64,000 nucleotides of DNA from Oopsacas minuta. Its lineage: Eukaryota; Porifera; Hexactinellida; Lyssacinosida; Leucopsacidae. Within the stretch, counting starts at the first letter, position 1. Every line of letters starts with the position of its first letter. Shown in pieces: positions 57,131 to 64,000 of the stretch. Both the position numbers and the translations under genes were made by a program. The notes under the pieces were generated by a model, which saw nothing but the letters and a program-made list of their open reading frames with translations, made no database searches and was not told where the DNA came from. The DNA lies in NCBI GenBank assembly GCA_024704765.1, contig JAKMXF010000310.1, positions 1,044,696-1,108,695 of the forward strand. Reading direction: 5' to 3'.

Positions 57131-57669
57131 CTAATTGGTTCTGTACTTTACATACTGGACTTTATGTCTTCAAAAATATTCGCTTCATCTGGATGGAGCA
57201 CGTAATACAAATTGATGTAATAAGTGTTCTTGAAATTCAGAAATTGGTATTTACCGTGTAGTATTAGTGAGGTCTCATTGTACATATAATCAGAATAAAA
57301 TGTAGAGTATTTCTTTTGTTTTATGTATTTAGTTATTTGGTGAGAAGTAGAACGGATAATCCTTCACCTGGACCGGTACATTCATGAGCAGGGATTCCTC
57401 TGAGCCGGCCTTTTTCTAAAAAGAAAGATCCTCATCATATACCTATATGAGCTTGAATCACAGAGTAGGCACTTAGGGTCCTCAATCAGTGCTAGATTGT
57501 ACTTAAAGTCCACTGGCATCTAGATAAACTGTTGCTTCTACATCCAATAGACTGATTATGTATTGACTGGAAATATTAGTCAAATATGCATCATTTGTTG
57601 ATTATAATGTAACTAAGGACCTATTTTACTACGATTTTAAAGTATTTCAATGAGAAAATAATTTTGGGA

Positions 57670-57960
57670 TACTATGGTATTGGCCTGGCTCGGACAAAAA
57701 TACACACCTATGACAAAATTATGACGTCATTGTCATCTTTTTTGGATATTTTAAAATTTACATTATTTACCACTGCTCAACCAATATACATGATAGAAGT
57801 CGGAAAGTATAAAAACAGGTACCCCTCAAATTGACAATGTCCTGCCGTCATGATTCTGACCAAAAGCTAACTCATCATGGGATTACTACGTCATCATGAC
57901 TGTACAAAAATATCAAATTTTTCCTTTTCTTGGTCTAGTATAGTAAAATATCAAATTTGA
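57670..57960 (+). repeat. Dispersed repeat family R1 copy
   Basis: Forward copy starting 'GGTATTGGCCTGGCTCGGAC' and ending after 'CTCATCATGGGATTACTACG'. Confidence 0.66.
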
Positions 57961-60900
57961 CTACAATAATTTTCATATTTTTTAAGGATGAACCAATTTT
58001 CACGCTGATACGCCGCAAAATAATGAAATAATGATAATGAGCAGCCCGCCCGCATGCATCGTTAGTTGGATCACATGTGGAGCTGAAACAAGTTTCTCGT
58101 TAACAGTTGCCTTAACGTCATCTATTCAGGAATAAATGTATAAAATCCAGATTCGAAATGAACCAGGAAGATTGTCGATTAATAGGAGTGATGCTTACTT
58201 TGCTAATATACTAATTATGTATGATTCAGAAATCGGGAAGTATTTTAATTGTAAATTAGTTCTGTCCTCACAGAAAGGCTGTTAAATGCAATAGGGATAA
58301 ACCATGGATATATTCAAATGAAAATTTCTACAAAAATTTCACCTCGATGCAGGTAATTAAAAATTTAGGTAACTCATCATATTGAAGTAATGACAGAATA
58401 TTACGCCCAAACTTTGCAAAATTTCTTGTCCAACAATTTTGGTGAGCGCCCCCCTAATTACGGGTACCACATATAATTTCCTAAAGTAGAATTGGAGATG
58501 ACGCCTTTAATGGACCCCTACAATATTCTTTGTATTAGGTTTCAGTTTGTTGCAAATATTTTATTGGAATTGAATAGATCCTCAGAGATAATATAAAGAT
58601 ACATATGGGGGGGAGTAATTCCTATGACAGTAGAAAATCTGAATAAAGCGCAGGGAGAGATACTTTGAGACCTATAACGAGTACAAGGAAATAATCTGGA
58701 TTAAAAAGTATATTTTGGGTGTGTTGAGGGCCTTTTATCACTGGATTGATCTCTATATCGCTTGAGGTTTCGGTATTTAAGCTAACCTAAACCGCACGTG
58801 TTCTAGCAACTGGGATCCCTAAAGACTTGGTCCGCAGAACACTCTTACACCGATTCTCTTTCCTTTTTAAACATGCTATAAGAATATAAGCACTACTTTA
58901 AACGATGATTTCATTATCGAGATTAACCTCCTCAATCAGGAACCCTGTCAAGAAGTATTGGAAAATACATAAATTATCCGAATATAATATTTTGACACTC
59001 ATTAGATTTACTTGTGGAATATTCGAAAAATTTTCTACCTTCAGTATTGATGCTGCGAATATGAATACATATTGAAGTAAGGCTTTTTCTCACTGAGGTG
59101 TATTTTGTGCCAAAACAGCTTTATCTATTTCTAAAAGATTTAAATAGATTGACCCTTCAGAAATTCTGGTGGTTATTCTAGGGTTGAATCAATTCAGCTG
59201 TAACCCGTAACCTACATTTTATGATTAATCAAATGTAGGTAACTAGTTTACATGGGGATAACCGATATTATATTCAGTGGGAAGTCAGTTTATTACCCCA
59301 AATGGATTAATGTGATAGTTTGGAAGGATCAACCACCTAAACTATCAAATGAATCCCACTGAATAGAAAACGGATTGTCCCTTTCAAACGAGTTTATCTT
59401 TCAGGATTAAATCATTACAATTTTTCTCGACATTTTAGCGGAAATATTGGGGCCAGTTACTGAGATCTATACTATACGGTAAAGAATCAATTTAAATACT
59501 AACATTCGCGAACACTCCCTGGCCTCAAAAATATTGGAACACCATACCACTAATGCCACATTGCGATAATATACTTGTTGAATACTCTGTGGATATATCA
59601 GAAATTATTATAGAAGAATCGCCTTTTTTCATTGTTTTACATAATGAGAAAAGGCGATACTTTTGGCCAAGGACAGTGCAAGGAGTGTATAATTTATATA
59701 ACAACCGATTCTAGCTTGTATTTATGCTAAATATATAAGAAATATTAGGAAAATTGAGGAAAATGGAGGAACCGCTAAGCTCGGTCTATTAAATAGTATT
59801 AATAATAAAGTATTTAGGGGGTCGATATGCGCATTCCTAGGCTCAGCTAGCCTAGCGGCATCGAACAAGGAATTCATTCGGTTAAGACTCGATGGAGTTA
59901 GGACAAAATATCAGAATGTAGTTACATTCCTGAGACATTGGTTGCTAGGTAAGAAATCTCTCCAAATATTGTCAAGTGATTCATCAATTTGCTGGATATT
60001 TGATGTTGATACGAATCTGTTTGTAAAGTTGACTCGATGAATTTTGGAAAGGTTAATTCATGGGGAATATATAGAAGTCATTTGGGATCGAAAATGTATC
60101 AGTTTAACATTGAGCCGCGGAAAGATTTGATGCCAGTGTCCAAAATATTGCGAATACAAAATTGGTGCGTTTGTCCAGCGTGTCTCATTTCGGGTGAATC
60201 TCGACCCAAGGCCACCTGACTAATAGGGCGTGCATTTATGTATATATAAAAGATCCAAAAATAGTTAACCTTGAGGGTAACAGATAATAAATTCACTACG
60301 TATATGAATTCAACAATTAAAATTGGGGAGGGCTTCTCCAAATTTGGGGAGCCACACATATAATTTCCTAAAGTATAATTGGGACGTCATCTTTACCCAC
60401 GAGGACTATTACGCCTAGTCGCGGCAATGTATACAAGCACATACCACATATGGCTGCGGTTAACCAGTTAACCGAATGCAACCCTGGATATGTAATACAC
60501 AGGTAATACTTGTGTATTGTGTCACGTATTTCAATTAGTTAGAATTCCATCCAGGAAAAGAAGGCGTTTTGAATTGTTTTTGCCAACGGTTTATTTGTTA
60601 CCATAGGCGCCAGAACGAATTTTGCCCAGGATGGGTATAAAACATATGAACCAGGGGCGAAGCCTGTTATACAAACTGACCTGCGTCAAGGGAACGCCAG
60701 CTGCTGTCTGCTGGTGCCCCACGACAATCAGAGACGTATTATGGGTATATTGGGCCCCGGGCGGACATCAACCACGGGCCTTTAGGAGTTTATTTAGGGA
60801 CACCCCGAATATACTCCTACAGACTCCTTTGGGATCATCATTGCATTATTATTCATTACCATTAATCTCTGTACTATAAAAATTATTGTACGTATATTCA

Positions 60901-61187
60901 AAATAAATTAACCTTATCATTGTTATTGCTTCACTACTCAAACAAGATAATGCAACAAATTTCTCAATATACAAATATTACAGCTTTGTATAGGGCCCCT
61001 TTAGGCTCGGGCCCGGGCGACCGCCCCATCCCCCCCTCAATCCACCACTGACAACAATCAGTAATAGTTCCAACACCTGGTCTAAAGCAAAATCTGCCTA
61101 TCAGCAACAATTTCCATGGGCATAGAGAGCAATTTTGTATGGTAATTGTATCAAAATTCGCGTATTAGTAAGGAAATTATTGCAAAG
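57961..61187. other. Non-coding stretch upstream of the last exon found
   Basis: Contains a hairpin at 59625-59667 (see separate entry), worn repeats with 'CACCCCGAATA' and GC-rich text at 60700-60780 and 61005-61050, and no recognisable exon. The upstream part of the cadherin-like gene should lie here or beyond the window. I looked for NDN-P and FDG motifs on the minus strand and found none. Confidence 0.35.
59625..59667. repeat. Short hairpin
   Basis: 'ATCGCCTTTTTTCATTGT' and 'ATAATGAGAAAAGGCGAT' pair over about 18 bases with few mismatches. Confidence 0.55.
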
Positions 61188-62500
61188 ACAAGGGCTGTTC
61201 ATTAAATAATGAGACTAACTTGTAAAATATAGATCTCAACCAATACCTATATATATATATTTATAATCCATGTCAAATCTTCCGACATATTCCACCTCTA
61301 ACTCTATACATCGTTTCCATCATCCTCTTAGCTTTACTAGCCCAGTGGCATATAATTATTTAGGGGTACCTATTTCCTAATGTTTCACTTCCTTCTCTAG
61401 CCGTTTGAAATAATCAAATCTCTTCGCTCGAAGAGGTCTCTCCATCTCTCGGAATGACCAGTAGTCGCTAGGAGCCAGGGCTGGACTATAAATAGGAGGG
61501 AGGCATTCGAAGCCCAAGTCGTGAATTGTATCCATTATTTTGGAGCTTACATGGGGCATTGCGTTATCATGTTGGAGTAGCACGCCATGTATCAACTTGC
61601 CTCGCCTCTCACGCTTAATGGCTTTGCGCAATTCAGTCAATTCTTCGATGTAGTTTTCACTGTTGATGGTAGTCTTCACTGGTAACCAATCAAGAAGTAG
61701 AATTTCTTCCATATCCCAGAATACCGTGGCTATTCTCTTTCCAGCTGATGCTGCGGCCTTCACCTAGATGGGCACAGGTTCACCGCGCCTTTTTCATTGT
61801 TTCGATTGACTTTTACTCTCTGGGCCAGAATAATGAAACCAAGACTCATCACTTGTCACGATACGATCCAAAAATTACTACGAATCTCAATTGTACATTG
61901 ACAATATTCCTCGCTAACTTTAACCTCCAGCTTTTTGTTCATTGAAAGAAGTTTCGAGAGCCATTGTGCACTAACCTTTGACATTTTAGATCTTCCAAAA
62001 TAATCGAGTGTAATGTGGCTTCGATATACCTACCCTTTCTTCTAACTCCCGAATTGTTTTTCGTCTATCCTCATCCAATATCCTTTGAACTAAGTCAATA
62101 TAATGGCGGTTGCTCGAAGAGGTCAGACGACCTGGACGGAGATCATCATGGAGGTCCTAATCGCCATATTCAAATCGTTCGATCCACTTGTATATGGTGG
62201 CATTTGAAGGACATTCATTGCCGAAAACATCCTGCATTCATTGAGAATTTGTGAGCCAGTTTTTCCTTTTCCACAGGTTCGACGTTATTTTTCCTTGCTA
62301 AAAACCATTACTTGAAAAGTACTCAACATAATTGTGGCTGGAATTTGAAAAAATAGAGCTACTATGAAATATGCAGTATAACAGATTACATAAGATTACA
62401 ATATATTTACGCTTGTAATGTAATAGTAGGCGTATAGCTGTCATAAATAGAAACTGAAATCGATATATTAGTCTCAGTACTTTATGAACCAACCCTTTGT
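61188..62500 (-). mobile_element. Dead mariner element with both inverted ends, about 1.3 kb
   Basis: The left end 'GGGCTGTTCATTAAATAATG' plus AGACTAA matches in inverse the right end 'TTAGTCTCAGTACTTTATGA' plus ACCAACCCTTTG. It contains one mariner transposase gene on the minus strand that is broken by stops (listed separately). TA lies next to the right end; the left border is less clear. Confidence 0.8.
61377..62300 (-). pseudogene. Mariner transposase pseudogene (D-D-D type)
   Basis: Read on the minus strand from about 62300. N-terminal pieces come first ('NATIYKWIERFEYGD', 'DDLRPGRLTSSSNRHYIDL', 'RRKTIRELEERVGISKPHYT'), then stops and a damaged stretch. The catalytic core follows: 'TSDESWFHYSGPESKSQS', then an open frame (61763-61377) with 'ATVFWDMEEILLLDWLP', 'GVLLQHDNAMPH' and 'YSPALAPSDYWSF'. 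These are the family's three catalytic aspartate sites; 33 residues separate the last two where mariner normally has 34. Several in-frame stops and changes make it non-functional. Confidence 0.85.
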
Positions 62501-62524
62501 ACAATATAATCTTCGGATACATTA

Positions 62525-62640
62525 CCTAATATCCGTAGGAAAAAGACCGTGGATCCACTTGAAAAACTAGGATCGGGATCGGGATCGGATCGATAATTTC
62601 TGAAAAGATCCTGTTCCTTCCAAATATTAACAAGCAATAG
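62525..62640. repeat. Fragment of the GATC-rich hAT-like family
   Basis: 'GATCCACTTGAAAAACTAGG' followed by 'ATCGGGATCGGGATCGGATC' and 'CTTCCAAATATT' matches 48990-49070 and the interior type of 12507-12889. It abuts the right end of the mariner element. Confidence 0.5.
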
Positions 62641-63106
62641 TGCGATATTCTTAATTAAGACTGACTAACCAGCACTAGTTACCAACTCTTTTCGATTGTC
62701 GGTTATTATTCTAATCTTCCTAAAAGGAGGAATAGAATAATAAGGGACAGTCGAAACCTGCTTCTCTTAATTATCAGTTGTTTTAATTTTATGTATTACT
62801 GAGTGTAAATAATCAAGATTCAATGGTATATAATCTTATAGAATTAAGCGTGACCTACGTAATATAAGGCCTGACTATTGTGCATAGAATTACCTACCAT
62901 GGATTACTTAAAGTGCATTTTGTAATTCGCCCATTATTGTAACATGCAAAATTGACATTATCTGAATTGTTGAAATTCTGTTTTAATCACTTCTCTTATA
63001 TAGGTATATATATATATAATTAGCCCGAGATTATGTTCCCAAGCCTTTCGTTATTTAGGATTTTACATTTTTATCTTATTCTGCTATTCTGTTTCATCAC
63101 TGATTA

Positions 63107-63889
63107 GCCTTGATGCCTAACACTTGCTCTGCACCTGGATTCCGGAGTAATTATTGGGGGGAGCCATATACACCAGTATTCAGATTACCCTCAAACTCTG
63201 AACTTAGAGAAAAATGGCTACGCGCTCTGCACAGGCAGGATATTGAAGATCTAAACAACGTATTTGTTTGTTCTAATCACTTTCGTACTAAAAATGTCAT
63301 CACTGAAATGGATATGCCCTCAACCTGATGGCTCATTACAAAAATTACTCGGCGACCAATTCTACATAAGAACGCTATACCTTGTCTTCTTCCCAGTTGT
63401 CCCAAGTATCTTAGCTCACCATCCCCGAAGCCTGAACGTTTAGATCGTGGGAAGATCGAGAATAAATTGTTCTTTCAAGCCTTAGAACAGAGCCTTGATC
63501 TTCATAAAGCTGAGGATAGTAAGTTCGGTGTCAAATCATAAGGAGAGCTAAATTGTAAACTCGAAGAATTTGAACTACCTTCTTCTTGGGTTAAATGGTT
63601 TTCAGATGACACGTCTATTAACTTGCTAAAGCTGTCAAAAGACAAACATATATATATACCAGCATATGTTTCAATTAATGACTCCTTAACACCTACAATC
63701 CTCTCACAATACACAATCTCAGTGATATTCGAGAAATCGATACCATCATCAGCGAGGTTTCTGCATACACTAAGGACCCTTGAAAACTGTATTCGCCAAG
63801 CTACTTCTAACATTGAAAGTACGATTTCGAAGATAGGAACTTCGAACGATATGCTAGAGAAATATTCAGAATTGTTACCCAGTTAAAAT
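63107..63889 (+). pseudogene. THAP-domain protein gene (THAP transposase-like), disabled
   Basis: The N-terminus is a THAP zinc-finger-type DNA-binding domain: 'MPNTCSAPGFRSNY', 'FRLPSNSELREKWLRALHR' and 'VFVCSNHF', with the typical C...C...W...C..H layout. The second zinc-binding cysteine is replaced by phenylalanine (CSAPGF instead of CSxxGC). The same frame continues to 63889 through two stops, TGA at 63326-63328 and TAA at 63539-63541. Between and after them it reads 'CPKYLSSPSPKPERLDRGKI', 'LPSSWVKWFSDDTSINLLK' and a helical tail. THAP domains followed by such a body occur in P-element-type transposases and in DNA-element passengers. The body here is too short and diverged to choose. Confidence 0.62.
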
Positions 63890-64000
63890 TTCTACTGTGC
63901 CAGCTTGAGAATACACTAATTCTCAAAAATCGAAGACGGTACAATGTTGTTACAATGGTGCTAGCTCTAAAATCTCATTTTATATCTTCTACCTGCTACA

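Noticed and set aside
60622-60879. Plus-strand 85-aa frame in a GC-rich patch
   Set aside because: Overlaps the repeat border 'CATAGGCGCCAGAAC' shared with 36055 and has no protein family signature.

Overview
The window looks like nuclear DNA of an invertebrate animal. It is AT-rich, has no long uninterrupted genes, and is full of Tc1/mariner, pogo/Tigger-like, hAT-like, THAP-type and Ty3/gypsy-like transposon remains. Coding sequence appears as short exons with GT..AG borders, separated by introns of many kilobases. The species cannot be named from the sequence. An early-branching animal such as a sponge or cnidarian would fit, but that is a guess.

The one host gene I can build lies on the minus strand. 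It enters the window before or near 56300 and leaves through the left edge after 1187. Ten exons (56192-56300, 50769-50812, 41845-41915, 38608-38722, 30133-30222, 27440-27585, 22006-22150, 11616-11774, 9539-9770, 1187-1422), plus one tentative exon (24575-24681), code for about four consecutive cadherin-like repeats. The splice phases agree at every junction except one gap between 27440 and 24681/22150, where at least one exon is missing from my reading. Recurrent motifs are a D-x-D strand, 'SGEA....Y' or 'TGEA....Y', 'R.I....FDG' and 'NDNxP'. The product is probably a large secreted or membrane-anchored adhesion or matrix protein. Neither its start nor a membrane segment is in the window.

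The introns, which make up almost all of the sequence, hold transposons. 4836-6203 is an apparently complete Tc1/mariner element with an intact 327-aa transposase and perfect 27-bp ends, sitting in a dispersed repeat whose empty copy is at about 28590. 6780-7550 is a decayed transposase-like gene. 12247-13033 is a hAT-like element with a perfect 8-bp target duplication and a second element nested in it. 23880-24540, 42612-42846 and 45211-46238 are hAT transposase remains. 53690-55740 is a Ty3/gypsy-like retroelement relic. 61188-62500 is a dead mariner with both inverted ends. 63107-63889 is a dead THAP-domain gene.

About a dozen small non-autonomous elements (MITEs) have readable inverted ends, and many also have target duplications. 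At least eight further dispersed repeat families recur on both strands. Two open reading frames (31319-31591 and 48321-48719) are protein-like but unrecognised. I found no convincing tRNA, rRNA or CRISPR array, and nothing bacterial.
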